A DNA stretch of 64,000 nucleotides, from contig NC_070568.1 in the NCBI RefSeq assembly GCF_026914185.1, positions 2,004,001 to 2,068,000 on the forward strand, in the 5' to 3' direction. Below, piece after piece: positions 32,999 through 44,939 of this stretch. Both the position numbers and the translations under genes were made by a program. Under the pieces are notes generated by a model. The model was not told the DNA's origin. It worked only from the letters and a program-made list of their open reading frames with translations, and made no database searches. Source of the stretch: Puccinia triticina (lineage: Eukaryota > Basidiomycota > Pucciniomycetes > Pucciniales > Pucciniaceae). Positions within the stretch are counted from its first letter, which is position 1. Each line of letters opens with the position of its first letter.

Positions 32999-34426
32999 GA
33001 GTTTTGTCTTTTTCGGCCTGCAGTAGAGGTTGGCTTGACGAAGTTTACGGAGGACCGCGCGCACGTGTGCTTCATGTTCTTCAAACGAGTTCGAAAAGAT
33101 AACGATGTCGTCAAGGTACACGACGCAGATGTTGTTGATGAGATCGCCTAACGCTTCCTCGAGCCTAGCCTGGTGAGTGGCTGGCGCATTCGTCAATCCC
33201 ATTGGCATCACTAACTACTCCATAAGCCCCCACGGTGTCTTGACTGCTGTCAATGGAATATCCTCCTCTCGCATTCTGGTCTGGAAAAAAGCATTTGTTT
33301 GGTCTAAGATTGAGAATACTTTGCCCAAAGCAACTAATCGGACCAGTTCTTCGACATTGGGGAGTGGGGAGCGGTCACAAACGGTAAGGCTATTGAGCTT
33401 ACAATAATCACAGACCCAGCGGGGAAGCGCTGACGGATCTTTCTTTGGAATGATGAGGCTCGGGGACGCGTATTGGCTGGTTGATCAACGAATCTGACCC
33501 GCTTTAATGTGTTGATCTAGGAGAGTCCTCCACGCCGTGAGATGTTTGGGCGGATAGGGAAATTGACGCTCATTGATGATGGCGTTGGGGTCTGTCAAGA
33601 CAATTTTATGTCGAGTGCGGGATGCCGTGTCTTGTAGCTTTCTCGGAAAAGAGTTGTCCAACGCTGGAAGTTCATCGTCAATCTCACTGTCCACCGCCGG
33701 GATGTCTCCAGGGAAGAGGTCCGCGAATTCCTTTAAAATTAGGCGTTCCGAATCCGCGCAAGGGTACTCAGCTGTTGAAGCGGTGATTGTGGCCGTTGAC
33801 TGAGGCGCACCAAAGTCCACCCGGTAATCGTAGATGAGGGTGTTGGAGCGGGAACACACTACCGCCTGTAGTTCTACGGATACAGAGAGGCCGTGCCGGT
33901 GTAGAAACGGAGTTCCAAGGATGATGTCAAAATCCCCTAAGACAGGGCCTACGTGTAATGGAACGTCCTCAAAAATCAGGGATGGACGAGCAATGCGTAT
34001 CGTAGCCGTCACGTAATGCTGAATGGTGAGGGGCGTTGCTGAGCCATCCCCAAGCGCTAGTCTGATGGAGCTCGGACGTGCCAACGGTCGGCGAACTAAG
34101 AAGGACTTGTCCGCGGCACTATCTGAGATGAGGTCAATCTCCGAACCCGTGTCAACAAGGGCCCTGAAATAACGTCCTGCTAGTTGAAGTTCGAGAATGA
34201 CCCGCGCTGGTTTGAAGGGATTCAGAGAAGGGTCGACGGTGGGAGGTACGGGAAGAGGTGGTGGGATCAAGGCCAAAGGCAAAGACAAAGAATGAGCCGA
34301 AGTGCTCAACAAAGACGAAACAGATGAGGAACCCATCGCAAAAGGGACTTCCAGGAGTGGTGTTGAGAAAGAAAAATTGTAAGAGTCCTTGTAGGACTCT
34401 TCACTAACTGGGCTGGCACGAGGCAC
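32999..34426 (-). pseudogene. Protease and N-terminal RT of gypsy element B
   Basis: Minus-strand frame with protease VDTGSE, ADLFPGDIPAV, RT fingers and palm down to YLDDIVIFS and PKKTKLFRR at 33000. A TGA at about 33485-33487 sits where element A has Arg (context TCG), and a TAG replaces the Trp of the LMEWVVMPMG motif near 33217. The frame starts about 48 bp inside the 5' LTR boundary region, again with no Gag. Apart from the two stops it is alignable end to end with element A. Confidence 0.92.
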
Positions 34427-34673
34427 GAAGGCCTAAAAGGTTTCTATGAACCACTTGTGTATTGCAAATATACTAGCCCAGGAGAGAAGTCTCAGTTTCT
34501 CTCTTTACATACAACTAGGATGATGAAAGAAGAATGTCCGATGCTCACCTAGCCCAGGAGAGAAGTCTCAGTTTCTCTCTGCTGAGCCAGGAGGGCGCGG
34601 GGGAACTGAGCTTAAGAGGCTGCTGGATGGCTTATGTAATCTCCGCTTGTGAGCTCTCAAAGGGGGCTTCACA
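34378..34673 (-). repeat. 5' LTR of gypsy element B
   Basis: Partner of 25706-26001, same ends (TGTAAGAGTCC to GGCTTCACA on the plus strand) and outside duplication ACAGC. Confidence 0.92.
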
Positions 34674-34689
34674 ACAGCCTTCATGCGGC

Positions 34690-35169
34690 CCTACTGCATC
34701 CTGCTGACATTGTTTATGTACTCCTGACATATCATGACATAATTTTATATCTGCTCCCACCAGCTAAAATCCCTCACCCTTTTGTCTAGATTAGTTGAAA
34801 CCTTAACCCACAAGCCCCTCTGGGGCTCCACTTTTGTCTATATAAGGAGCTCTCTCCTCCCCAGTTGTCAGCTCCTCAGCTCAGTACTCCCCAGTTATTT
34901 ACATACCACCTTCACACTTACCATCACATCTATACCTCACCACAACCCTCATATTTTCAAATAACTACTGAAATCACTCTCAACTCTCACATACCTTTCA
35001 TCGAACAACTTCATCTGGAACTAGACCAGACCTATCACTTGATTAAAACTTGCCAAGCTTAGCTTGGTGGGTCTTGTCATCTGATAGCAGAAGGGCAGAG
35101 TTTTGCACCTCCATCATCCCCTTCACAATTCAGCAAAAGGGTTTCACTACCACTTTTGAGTCTTACACG
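34690..35169 (+). repeat. LTR-like sequence ending GAGTCTTACA (inverted relative of 16479)
   Basis: A CTATATAAGGAG TATA motif near 34839 and an end in GAGTCTTACA at about 35169 suggest a solo LTR. Its last 120 bp or so is the inverse of 16479-16600 (AAGCTTAGCTTGG, GCAGAGTTTTGCACCTCC). The left end is uncertain, near 34705. Confidence 0.5.
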
Positions 35170-35705
35170 GCCACGGCGCTGATGTACGTTTTGTTGAGAT
35201 AGTGTCTTAGCATTTCCCCATGTAGTATGCTTCTAACCTATACACCCACAACTTACCCTATATTATACATGTATATAGTCTAGTTGTTCTTCTTACTGTT
35301 ATCCTTCCTCACTGAATGATTATTAAAAGTTGACTGATCACTGTGCTTGGACCATGTCCTTGACACCTTGTCAATCTCTCTTAGTCTCGTGTCACCCAGT
35401 TACCCTCAACACGTTTGACCTGCGCGGCACTGACTACGTCATCCTGTCAGAGGTTTGCGGCGACTATCCGGGTGCATCCCCAATGGTTTGCCGTGGGCCC
35501 GCTGTGTAAAAGCTTTGACCGTGACCTGTAAGGTACTTGCCAGCTTCACCTTCAAAAGGCTTGGCCCACGAGACCATCACATCCGCTTGCTTCACTTCAC
35601 TTGCTCAAAAGAAGCCTCCCTGGCTTGATGTGGTCAGTCCAATACCCTTCCCCCAAGCTCGCTGATTGTGAAGACAAACTTTTAACCACTCAGCTTGCCA
35701 CAGGG
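35170..35705. other. Unassigned; short gag-like frames
   Basis: An open stretch near 35420-35505 reads DLRGTDYVILSEVCGDYPG, protein-like but unrecognised. It may be the start of the coding region belonging to the preceding LTR-like sequence. Cut off by the hAT at 35714. Confidence 0.35.
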
Positions 35706-35713
35706 CTACCAAA

Positions 35714-38700
35714 CAACAATGGGTCGCTACATTACGCTACATTATCTGGATCTCCCAGTAGCGTAATGATTTGAATGACTGCCCCACTACATTACCGCTA
35801 ACCGTAGCGGGCAATTTTCACCTTAAGCTGTAGCGTAATGTCAGGGGTCATTTTTACCCCTATAAACCAGATAGCGTAGAATATGTTGACCTAAGAAAGC
35901 GCATGAGTCCATCCCCCAGGGGTGAAACATCCCTTTTTGGCCCCAGAAAAAACGGTGGTTTTCTCCAGGTGTGAAACATCCCTAACCCTGGGAGAGTTTG
36001 CCCTTTGGAGTCCTGTGTTCCCCTCCGAGTCCTATGAGAGATCCCCCCTCTCAACTCAGCTCAAGCCTCCGCACATCCTTCTAAAAAATTTTTCCTGGTC
36101 ATCAACATGGCCCCAGAAGCTCAGCCGTTGGCCACCTCCAATGCCAACCCTGTTAACACAACCTCTGATTCCCAAGCTGGGTATGCAACTGATCAATCAC
36201 AGACTCAATTCCGCCGTTCAACCCGTGGTTCTTTGGTGGTGGTGCCGCTGGACATGGTCACCCCTTCATCTGACTCCAGGGTGAGATTGAGCCATGCTGG
36301 TCCTCAAAAACGGGCAGAACCACCTTCATCAGATGCGGAAGCAGTTCAGTCAATTGGGCCAGCAAAATCAAAACCACCTTCTTCTACAACTGGCGCGGGA
36401 TCTAAAACTGGCACGGGCAAGGACTCTAAAAAAAAGACGAAGAGGGCCAAAGCAGCAAGTGGAGCAGCGCTGGTTTGTAGTATCTGGCATGAATTTTGAA
36501 CATTGTGTAATACTAATTTCTGCGTTTGATTTGTTGAAAAAAAAAATCTTTCTGGTTGACAGGTAAACTCTGCCAATGTTGATGAGCCGTACAACTATGA
36601 TCAAGATAGTGGTGATGGCTCAATTGAAATCCAGCCCCAAGACAGCAAGAAGACAAAGTCATCAAAGGCAGAAGAGGCTGCGGAGGTCCTGAAATATTAC
36701 AAGACACCGTTCTGGAAGAAAAACGACCCACCCAGAACAGCCCTTAACTATTAGTGCAGATGGTGCAAAGAAATATATCGCGCGCAACTTCTTTCTCATG
36801 GCAATCTGAAGACACACCGAGATGGAGCAACACAAGCGGACAAATCTGACAAAGGGTGTCCCGGACGGGAGAAAGCCAAGAAGGCTGGGATGATCCTACC
36901 CCCTTCAGTCGCCGAACGTTGGGCTCTAGAAGCCAAGAGTGGAGACGGGTCCATACAATAAGGCATAAAGGGATTCCTTGAGTCCAAGCCTGTCTTTTTA
37001 AATTGGGTCTTGAATCAGATTTTGATGATCTGGCAGATTTGTCAGGCATTGCCATGGACTCGCATTGAGGACCCTTTCCTTTGAGTTGCATTTCAATACT
37101 GCAATAGCAAGGCAATACTGTATGGACGGCGATGGTCGGCCGATGAATCTAAGAAGCTGTATAGTATGCTGAAGTCTCATGTATTCGCCGAGTTAAATGT
37201 CAGTGTGACCTCTCCTTGTTGTCTTAGACACAATGTTCTCCCCTCTGAAACATGACAAATTACAATCTCTCAACACAGGACCTCAACACTCAGTTCACCC
37301 TGATCCATGATGTATGGACAACCAAGGGCAACCGTTTTGCCTTCATCGGTGCCGCTGCCACTTACGTTAATAAGGACTGGGAATACACTGTGCAACACTT
37401 GTCACTTAAGATGATCCCGTGGAAGCACTCTGGGCGGCTTCTGGCACGCCCCATTGCAAATCTTCTTAAAAAGCATAAGCTTCACACCAAGATAAGTGAT
37501 AACCTTTTTTTATCCCTTGTTTGATGTTCTGTGCTCTTTCCAATGCTGATACTTCAACTTTTTGTCTCTACATGCTGGCCCAGACCACTGATTCAGGGTC
37601 CAACAACAATACAATGGCGAGGACAATGTCTACCTTGCTCAAAGACGCCAAGGGTGGATCAGCGGAAGAATCCACTTGGGACCCAACAACCATGCACATC
37701 CGGTGCATTTGCCACAAGCTGGCTCTCATAGTCAATGCAGGGCTGGCGGCCCTTGCCCTCAAGACACTAATGGTGATTCGAGTTCTGAAGACGAGGTGGT
37801 ATCTGAAGGATTACATGAGAAGAGCACAAAACTTCTTGATCTCACCAACAAGGTACTGTTGTACCATCTTTGATCTTTAAAACTCAGAAGGACCCGAGCT
37901 TACCCTTCTGAATACATAGCTTGATCTTGTGATCAAAAAGATCACCCGTTCAGCTGCACAGCGTGCAAACTTTAACCGGGTTGCTCAAGAACTTAACTTG
38001 AACGTGGCTCCGTTAATTGCCGGCTACGGTATTCGCTGGAATATCAAGTACCAGAGTCACAAGAAGGCCATCGATGCTCGAGAGGTCATAGAAAAGATCC
38101 TCAAAGAAGATCAAGAGGAAAACAGTCCTGGAGAATTCAACGATGTCTTCTTCTTACCGCGCGATTGGAAAGAGATTGACAATCTCAATCGAGAGCTTGA
38201 GGTGAGATTTTTGTCTTCAATACAGGCTGTTGCCATGCGAACTGACTGGCCAAATTTTATTTATTTAGGTGTTTGTTAACCTTACTTCTGAAATGGAAGG
38301 CGACTCGGCCACAGGAACACATGTCATCCCAAAGTATCTCGAATTAAAAGAGGGGCTCATCAGCAAGATTGCGGCCTCTTCGCAATCAGCCTTGCTGTAC
38401 CCGATGTACCATGCGATGTTGAAGCGAGTGGAGAAGTACCTCAGCGAAGCGATGCAATGCGAAACCCTCTTCATGGTCACTATTTTGCATCCATGTTACC
38501 GGATGACTCTTTTTTAGATTGGCTTTGGAATAGAAAGCTCGGAGGTTGCTGAAGGCCTTCAATTGCTTCAGCGCTACTTCAGACTAGCGAACGATTGAAA
38601 AAAAACAGCGCCAAACACTAGTGATACCGATGTTCTAGAAATCACAAAGCCACACCCTCAGCCCAGCTCACTCATGGGTCGCTTGACATCACATATGACC

Positions 38701-39331
38701 CACCAGCCAAAACCAAAAGCAAACGAGATTGAGGCCTACTTGAAAGCAGAACTACCATTCAGCCCCAAGGATTTAGATCGCAAAAGCACTCCATTGACAT
38801 GGTGGAAGGTATGTTCCTTTCCCCCAAAAGTCAGATTATATCAAAGAATTTCACTAACTTGGAAACTTTTCCCAACAGGCCAACCAGAAAACCTACCCCA
38901 CGCTGGCCATCTTGGCCCGTTCATACCTTGGAGCAACTGGAAGCTCCTGTGCTGTTGAGAGACTGTTCTCTGCAGCTTTGGATGTATGTAGCAGCAACCA
39001 AGGCAGGCTGCTCCCTTCAACAATGTCTCATTGTGTCTCAAGCCTTATGTGGCTTCGGGAGGACATCCCTCTGACAGGGGATTTCTCCGAGGCTGGAAAG
39101 GTTTTGAAGGCAATGCTGCCATCCAAAAAGAAATGACTATCCATTCTGTAATGTAACGCAAAAAAAAACCCTTCCAATGCTGTAGTTTCAATGAAAAATC
39201 TTTAGAAATATGCACAGATAATGTAGTGCACAAAAATTACATGTAAGTATGTGTAAAGTAGCGGTAGCAACCTTAAAATTGCTACTTTACCATTACGCTA
39301 CCGCTACGGGTAGCGTAGTCACCCATTATTG
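35714..39331 (+). mobile_element. Complete hAT transposon (about 3.6 kb), decayed
   Basis: Left end CAACAATGGGTCGCTAC and right end (inverted) CAATAATGGGTGACTAC form imperfect TIRs of about 17 bp. The same 7-mer TACCAAA flanks both sides (35707-35713 and 39332-39338), possibly part of an 8-bp duplication with one change. Subterminal DNA is filled with GTAGCG/CGCTAC/ATTACGCTA words in both orientations. The transposase gene fills the middle. Confidence 0.88.
36107..39136 (+). pseudogene. hAT transposase (BED finger, RNase H fold, C-terminal dimerisation domain), inactivated
   Basis: Exons are separated by GT-AG introns, e.g. 36473-36562 and about 38809-38879. A Ser/Lys-rich N-terminus leads to a BED finger (CRWC...HGNLKTH), then the catalytic fold (LIHDVWTTKG, TTDSGSNN, HIRCICHKLAL), a later RWN box (YGIRWNIKYQS), and the hAT dimerisation region (YPTLAILARSYLGATGSS, AVERLFSAA). 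Stops: TAG 36752, TAA 36959, TGA 37082, TAG 38515, TGA 38596. Both TGA are in TCG context where Arg is plausible. A frame change occurs near 37765 before the acidic linker SSSEDEVV. Clearly hAT by TIR, BED and dimerisation domain. Confidence 0.88.
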
Positions 39332-39349
39332 TACCAAAGAAAGGTTCCA

Positions 39350-40060
39350 AATCTACAAGATCCCCGATGGCAAACCCAAGAACAGGTGTGCTTTCCTCCC
39401 CTGTCTTTTCCGCCACTGAGATGCAACTCTCTGATATGCGGCCCTCTTCCAGGTCAACAAGCAAGCCACTATGCTCGGCTTCACATCCAAACCCTAAATT
39501 CTGCGTCTTGCAGGTCATTTTTTCTCAGGACAGCAGAGTTACAAGAATGTGCGGCCAGCTCTCCCAAGAGCCCAACGGGATGGCGGACAAAGCTAGTGGA
39601 GATCATGCGCTAGGACGGCGGGATGACAGATGTGGCGCGCTCCTTTGGCCTCTACTCAGTCCTCTCTTGCTCCCCTGGTGTCCTTGGCTATACCCACACC
39701 ACCTTTGAACCCATCAATAAGATCCGGGAAATCGGCCTTGATATGGGCGGCACAAGCACCAAATTCAGTGTGTTTGATGGCCGCTATGAGACTTATTTTA
39801 AGTCAACCACCGCCGCCCTTGCCATGTCTGCGGTTGGATATCAGTGAGTCTTTCTTTTAACCCTAAACCTCTCTCTGTGAAAGTGAACGCAACATCCCTG
39901 AAAATTCACTCATTCAGGGTTGCTACTGGCTGAGGCTTGTGGTTGTGATTTAGGAGCGGACTGTTCTTCACCAGGTCCAAGAGTGCAGGCGCGTCACCCG
40001 GCCCGGCCTGCTTGCCGAAGGACGGCTTGCTGGCACATTGGGCACGTCCCCAGTTGTTGA
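39350..40060 (+). pseudogene. OXP1: 5-oxoprolinase (hydantoinase A-type) gene fragment 1
   Basis: The readable part is SDGGMTDV-like (DGGMTDVARSFGLYS near 39617), then PGVLGYTHTTF, then REIGLDMGGTSTKFSVFDGRYE near 39730, matching the GPAGG..GY and GFDMGGTSTDVSRYDGRYE stretch of 5-oxoprolinases, the ATP-dependent enzymes that open 5-oxoproline to glutamate. After a degenerate gap a second stretch (SAGASPGPACLPKDG, near 39980) matches the downstream SAGAHPGPACY motif in another frame. The ends of the enzyme are absent, so this is a fragment, probably of a captured copy. 39350-39610 is C-rich with unclear frames. Confidence 0.7.
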
Positions 40061-40500
40061 TTAACTTCATCTCTCTATCCTCAGTTCGACGACGACTTAG
40101 CCAATGCTTCCCCCTTATCTGGAACGGCTATTGCATCCAGGGGGCTCGCACGCGAATAAAAATACGATGATCATTTTTTGTAATCTGGGAAAAGAAGAAC
40201 AATGTTTAACTTGTTAGCCGTTCTCTCTCAAGTCTGACCTTACTTAGCCAGAGTTGCATTGTTACTTCTGAACTGTAAGCTTAGCCCGAACAGCAGCACC
40301 ATACTGTTGGCTGTATCTATAGCAAAAGAGTTGAGAAACAGGCAAACTTGTGTATACAACAAAATTTATTTATACCTTTAGACCAACTATCCAAACACAA
40401 GATGGGTACAGGGGAAAGATTAAAAGCTTGGGAAAACCCAAATACAAATAAAACATTGAAATTACTTTGAATTGGACAATGAAAAAAGCTCTTCACACAC
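40061..40500. other. Unassigned AT-rich DNA
   Basis: No gene or repeat boundary recognised. Confidence 0.35.
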
Positions 40501-40504
40501 TGGT

Positions 40505-40850
40505 GACTGTGCAGTGCGCTCAATTTTCAAACACTTTGTGCAGTGTGGGTGTAGGAAGCAACTTTTTCAATATTTTTGACCAATCAATAGACAAGCCTTT
40601 TATTGTTGTCTCTAAATGTTTTGGGAGTTTTTGGAAGCTTCCTTGTCTGCTTAAAAAAGCCAACTAATAAAAGAAAAGGATAGTCATTTGGGGACCTGGA
40701 ATCCATGTTCCCACAGGCCAAAAAATCCAAAAGATTTAGTGAATTGTGATAAATATTTATTTGAATATTTTGGAACTTCTTAAGTTGCTTCCTTCACCCG
40801 CAGTGTGTGAAATGTTTGAAAACTGTGTGCACTGCAGAGTGCACAAACAG
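40505..40850. mobile_element. MITE-like long inverted repeat (about 345 bp)
   Basis: Left arm (about 40505-40575: GTGCAGTGCGCTC, TTTTCAAACACTT, GGAAGCAACTT) is the inverse of the right arm (about 40770-40850: AAGTTGCTTCC, AAATGTTTGAAAAC, GCAGAGTGCAC). Arms of about 70 bp surround an AT-rich loop. Ends are approximate, no target duplication seen. The GCACTGC end word resembles the MITE at 23344. Confidence 0.65.
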
Positions 40851-41191
40851 CTATCTGCAGTGCGCAAAGTAAGCCCTTAAGAGCATCTCCAACAGTCCAG
40901 GGGTCGCGGGTTATAAGGAGACTGAACAGCAGTCTTGTCTCTTTTCAACGGGCTAAGATAAGAAAACAGTGTCACTTCTCCAGTAACGCAAGCTGAGTAA
41001 ACGGGACATTTGCAGGCAAATAAGGTTGAGAACCAACCAACATGTTTTTCCAGCAATGCAAGATGAACATTTGCAAGGAAATAGGTTTGCACCTGATTGC
41101 TCCCAATTTTCCAGGGCCAGGTGGATATGGCTGTCCCACCTTTTTCCCAAAACTAGAATTGGGAATTATCCAGTTTTTTTTTTTTTATACT
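40851..41191. other. Unassigned
   Basis: Nothing recognisable. Confidence 0.3.
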
Positions 41192-41222
41192 TTAGAGGCC
41201 AAGGCAGCTGCGCCGCTGCAGG
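41192..41222 (-). mobile_element. Helitron-type 3' terminus (divergent copy)
   Basis: On the minus strand the sequence is CAGCGGCGCAGCTGCCTT followed by GGCCTCTAA, a GC-rich hairpin about 12 nt before a CTAA (CTRR) end. Less good than the other four copies: the hairpin has a mismatch and the next base is A rather than T. Confidence 0.4.
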
Positions 41223-41745
41223 GTACAACACCCTGAAGACCAGGAACCATTTTTTTATACATGTACAACAAAACATGTTTAACTATATACATGCAACATT
41301 CTAGGTTCAGGTTTAATAAATACCACTATTTGGCATCCACCAATGTGCTGCAGAGGGTGAAAAAGGAAACCCCTGTACTGCCAGTTCAACAGAACTCAAG
41401 GCTTGGTGAAAGCCAAGTTTAGCTCTCAGGATACCACCCATGTGGTGGATGCCACATCAGCTTGGGAGCCAACCATGGCTCACTGTTAGCACTGCATCCA
41501 GAAAGCTCCTGCGGTGAAGTTTCTCTCATGTTTGATTCCTGACTTAAAAGTTCAAATATGGGTGAGAATGAAATCACTGTGTAACTACTTTATGGACTAA
41601 ACACATGTCACAGATTGCACACTCATTTTTTGAGAGGCTGGAGATCCAAGCTCCTTCCTCATCCCAAAATCTACCATATTTGATCCAGAACCCCCAGAAC
41701 CCCAGACCCCAGGTTGTCTCTTCCTCTCCAAAGACCAGAACTTAT
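41223..41745. other. Unassigned, with a short LTR-repeat echo
   Basis: GGTGAGAATGAAATCACTGTGTAACTA near 41560 echoes the same phrase in both LTR-like repeats (17000, 23995). No gene. Confidence 0.35.
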
Positions 41746-42400
41746 TATGTACATGTCCAGGTTTATTAAAGAGGCAGTTTTTACAAAATCCAAAAAAAAT
41801 CCAGAACAAGGGTTCCCCCTGCAAAGTCACCACAACAAAAATAATGGTTTCCTCAAGGTACAAATGTGAAAAAAAGTTGCAAAACAGTGACTTATCAACA
41901 AATAGATGTGAAGCACAAAATCTCTCTGTGAGTATATACAAATTTGATCTCAGAAGAAAAGGATAGAGAAAAAGGAAATTGGTTCAGAATCTACAATAAT
42001 CCAAGTTTATTAAAGACACAGTTTTTCCAAAATCACAAAAAAAAAAGATCAAGGGTTCCCCCTATAAATACAAAAATGAGAAGAAAAAAAATCAAGGGTT
42101 TCCCCCTTACAAAAAAGCAATTGACAGACCAAAAATTTCCCCTACATAAGAATACAACAATAAAAAAAAATCTCAACCCAGCCTTCCAACATCAGCAATG
42201 CTGTGCCCACAGGCTCACCCCTCAGCCTGCGTCAAGTGCACAGGTCAAAAGGGATGGACGTGAAGGCCCCCAGCCCGCAGCAAAGGCCACGGACCAGTGG
42301 GGGGCCCACTCTTTGCCCCTTGGACTGTGCATGTGCAACACCGGAGGGGTTGAGAGCGATGGATAGCTGGAAGTGCAGCGTCTCCAATCACCCTGGGGAA
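41746..42400. repeat. Dispersed repeat family R, copy 2
   Basis: Two tandem variants of TTTATTAAAGACACAGTTTTT...CAAGGGTTCCCCCT begin near 41760 and 42003, followed by the GGGGCCCACTCTTT and GTGCAACACC blocks. Same order as copy 1 at 24290-25230. Confidence 0.65.
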
Positions 42401-43600
42401 TCAATAACCTTGAATGCTGCCTCTCTTTTAAGCTTTTGGTCCTTCTCAGCGTTGCTAGAATCACCACAGCCATTCCCTCGACTTGCTCTGAATCAATTTC
42501 ACCGTTATGGAGCTTTGCTCGGTGCTAGGCCGGCAACAGCGCTGGGAGGGGAAAAATGCCGTGAAGGCTGCCCTCGAGAAGGGTCCAAATGAGATCCAAG
42601 TTTTGATCGAAGTGATAGCTAGGGGAAGTGGTTTTGGGGGGTACAACAAAGGTTGGATCTTTGTTGGCGGTTGTTTTTTTTTGGAAGTTGTATCTCGCAA
42701 TGAATCGGGAAAATGGATTGGGAAAGAATCGAGGATCGGATAGATTTTCTTGATAGCCGCCTTGGATCAGAGCAGATGCTATGGCCTCCCATCCTCCAAG
42801 TTCGCCCAAAACTTGGATTCCTGGAGGCCTGTCACAAGCATGTCATCATCTCCTCGCGCGCCGTGCGCGCGCACTACACAACTAAACTAACACAAAACAA
42901 GACGAGACAGAAAGAAACAAGAGCAGGAACAATAGTACCAAACAAAGCTCAGAAGAAAAAAACCAACAATGAACTGAAATATACTCGAGAGAGAAAGAAG
43001 AAAAGAAGGAAGGAAAGAGGAGACACAAGGAAGCAGGCCAGAATCTAAGAGATGAAAGAGAAAAGAGCAAGTGGGAACAAGATCAAACAACAACCGGGGG
43101 AGAAAAACAGAAGGAATAAAACCACAGAGACATCTGTGTTAGGACCAAGAAGGGGGAAAGGTGGAAAGATGGGGTAGAGTGGAAGAAAGAAAAGGGAGGA
43201 GAAAAGAGAATCTTGAGGGTCGAATCTTGAGGTCCGGAAGTCATGCGCCGCCTATTACTGAATCCTGAAAGGTGCACCGGCTAGGCCACCACACCGTTAC
43301 CCTCGCCACGACATTGTACACATCCACCGTTGCTATCTGCAACCCACCGCCACATCACCCAATCATTGCCTTCCACTAACATCCCACCGTGGTGCAACGT
43401 TACTCACACTCGTGTTGCTTTGCCTCCTATTTGTAACGCTCCTACGTTTTTGCAGCCAATACTGCCTTTACTTGCCTTCTCCAACCTTCGCAGTAGCTCT
43501 CAAACACGCTTGACCCATCCCGACCTGCAGCGCGCACAGCCAGGCCTCCAGCTACAACCTCCAGCGGGCACTTCCGGCCACCAGCAGCATCAGATCCACC
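42401..43600. other. Unassigned; purine-rich tract
   Basis: 42880-43220 is strongly A/G-rich on the plus strand. No recognisable gene before the 5-oxoprolinase fragment. Confidence 0.35.
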
Positions 43601-44030
43601 AGTCGCCGCAGCTCTCCTCAAGAAGGCTTCTTTGCCGGCTTCGTCAGAAGTCTCCATGCCAAGCGAGGCCGACAGGCCGACAGCGGCGGAAGACGCGCGA
43701 GGAGTTGATGCACTTGGACAGCGGGCCGACAGATATGGGACACTCCTGCTTCCTCAGTCCTGTTCGGCCCCGCGAGTGGCTTTGTCGGCTATGCCCGCAC
43801 CACCTTCAAGCTCATAAAAAACTTCCCCGTCGTCGAACTCAATACCAGTGGCACAAGAACCAATTTCAACAGGTTCAATCGTCGCCATGAGACCGTCCGC
43901 AATTTGATCACCAGTGGACCTGCAATTTCTGCGCTCTCCGGTATGCTGGATCAGCAACTTGATGAACTCTTCGGCCAACATCTCGACAATAGTCAATATG
44001 AGGAACGCGAGTGCAAAAGCTTGACTGAGT
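43601..44030 (+). pseudogene. OXP1: 5-oxoprolinase gene fragment 2
   Basis: Frame pieces read MHLDSGPTDMGHS (cf. MxSDGGLTDM), then GFVGYARTTFKLIKNFPV from 43781, then ELNTSGTRTNFNRFNRRHE, the decayed counterpart of LDMGGTSTxxSRFDGRYE. The conserved Gly/Asp residues of the ATP-binding signature are largely replaced. It covers the same part of the enzyme as fragment 1 but is diverged and shifted in frame. No intact enzyme is encoded. Confidence 0.6.
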
Positions 44031-44322
44031 TATATGTCAGCTATCTACATGAGTTATATGATTGAAGAATTGATACCGAAGAAAGAGACGCAAGATGATC
44101 CTGAGCAGGATCGATATCTGGTGGATGCGTATTGTGGTTCGGTCTGTTTTCGATCTCCTTGGCTCAATACTTCACTAAGACTACCGATATCGAACTATCT
44201 TCTGACTCTTTACGGTACGCCAAATGTAGGTGTGAAGACATCCAAGCCCCTCCGATGTTGTGCTTCATTTTTTGAGAGGAGTAACAAAACACTGATCATG
44301 TCTGTTTTTTTCGTGTGATTAG

Positions 44323-44425
44323 GCCTATGATGGCCATATGAATATGGTGCTTTCTCATGTAGCGAAAACCATCACTGCCGTTGATCCAGCCCAAAAACCA
44401 CAGGACCAGCCCATAATCCGGGTCT
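44323..44425 (+). pseudogene. LSM3: LSM3-like Sm-fold gene fragment (one exon)
   Basis: An intron acceptor (GTGATTAG at about 44315-44322) leads into AYDGHMNMVLSHVAKTITAV, which matches the Sm1 motif of LSM3 (AYDxHLNMILxDVEET). LSM3 is a subunit of the LSm1-7 and LSm2-8 rings in mRNA decay and U6 snRNA binding. Only this exon is seen, with its intron edge retained, so the copy was made from DNA rather than mRNA. It ends near a second donor-like site. Confidence 0.55.
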
Positions 44426-44491
44426 GTCTCTCAGCACCCACGCTTCTTGAACTTTTCCCTTGTCTACAATCATCAAGAATACTAAGCTCAC

Positions 44492-44882
44492 TTATAATGC
44501 CTCTCTACTGTTATTGATTGCGTTCTGTTGAAGGATCTTGCCAAAACTGGCTGCAATCACCAGCCGGATCCCGGCGTTTCTAAGGGCCGTGGCAGCCTTC
44601 TCGCGGGACAAGCCAGTGCTGAAGTTCGGTCCGATAACAAGCTCGGCGCCGGTTCCGGTCTTCCGGCTCTGCTGCGCGGGAGGCGGAAGGGTTCCCGTGG
44701 AAGGAGAACGGTAAAATTCCCTTGCAGTCTCAGCAAACGAGCGGTCGTAGTTCTCCATCACCACCGCTGTCTGTCCCTCCAGCCAAATGCTGTCCTGATA
44801 GGTATATTTGCCTGGGTAGATCCCGTCGGTGTTGATGTTATTGGTGGGTGAGAAGACCAGCGAGCCTCCAAAGATGGCGGGG
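44492..44882 (-). pseudogene. LYS4: Homoaconitase-like (aconitase family) C-terminal fragment
   Basis: Minus-strand frame reads NINTDGIYPGKYTYQDSIW, then VVMENYDRSF, then AELVIGPNFSTGLSREKAAT, AGIRLVIAASFG and NAINNSREA. NTDGIYPGKYTYQD and the GxNFGTGSSREQAATAL swivel motif are typical of fungal homoaconitase (lysine biosynthesis). Here the swivel motif has substitutions (PNFSTGLSREK). No upstream Fe-S domain is present. Orientation is opposite to its neighbours, so a fragment, not a gene. Confidence 0.65.
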
Positions 44883-44939
44883 AAGTTCCTATAACGTCCC
44901 CGCGACTACCTGCCGAGCTCGTTTGAGGAGGAGCAGCAG

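Larger units (their letters stand above)
25706..34673 (-). mobile_element. Ty3/gypsy element B (decayed, minus strand), host of two nested insertions
   Basis: LTRs at 25706-26001 and 34378-34673 (296 bp each, a few differences) are flanked by the same 5-mer, ACAGC (25701-25705, 34674-34678). A polypurine tract (TATAGGGGGGGAGAC on the minus strand) abuts the left LTR, which is the 3' one. Inside are protease, RT, RNase H and integrase coding on the minus strand. Element A (27719-31813) and a TIR element (32168-32990) split it. Pol coding starts almost directly after the 5' LTR, so no Gag region is present. Confidence 0.95.

Noticed and set aside
43601..44882. A genuine cluster of metabolic genes
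   Set aside because: Each is a short internal fragment with broken frames, mixed strands and no complete domain.
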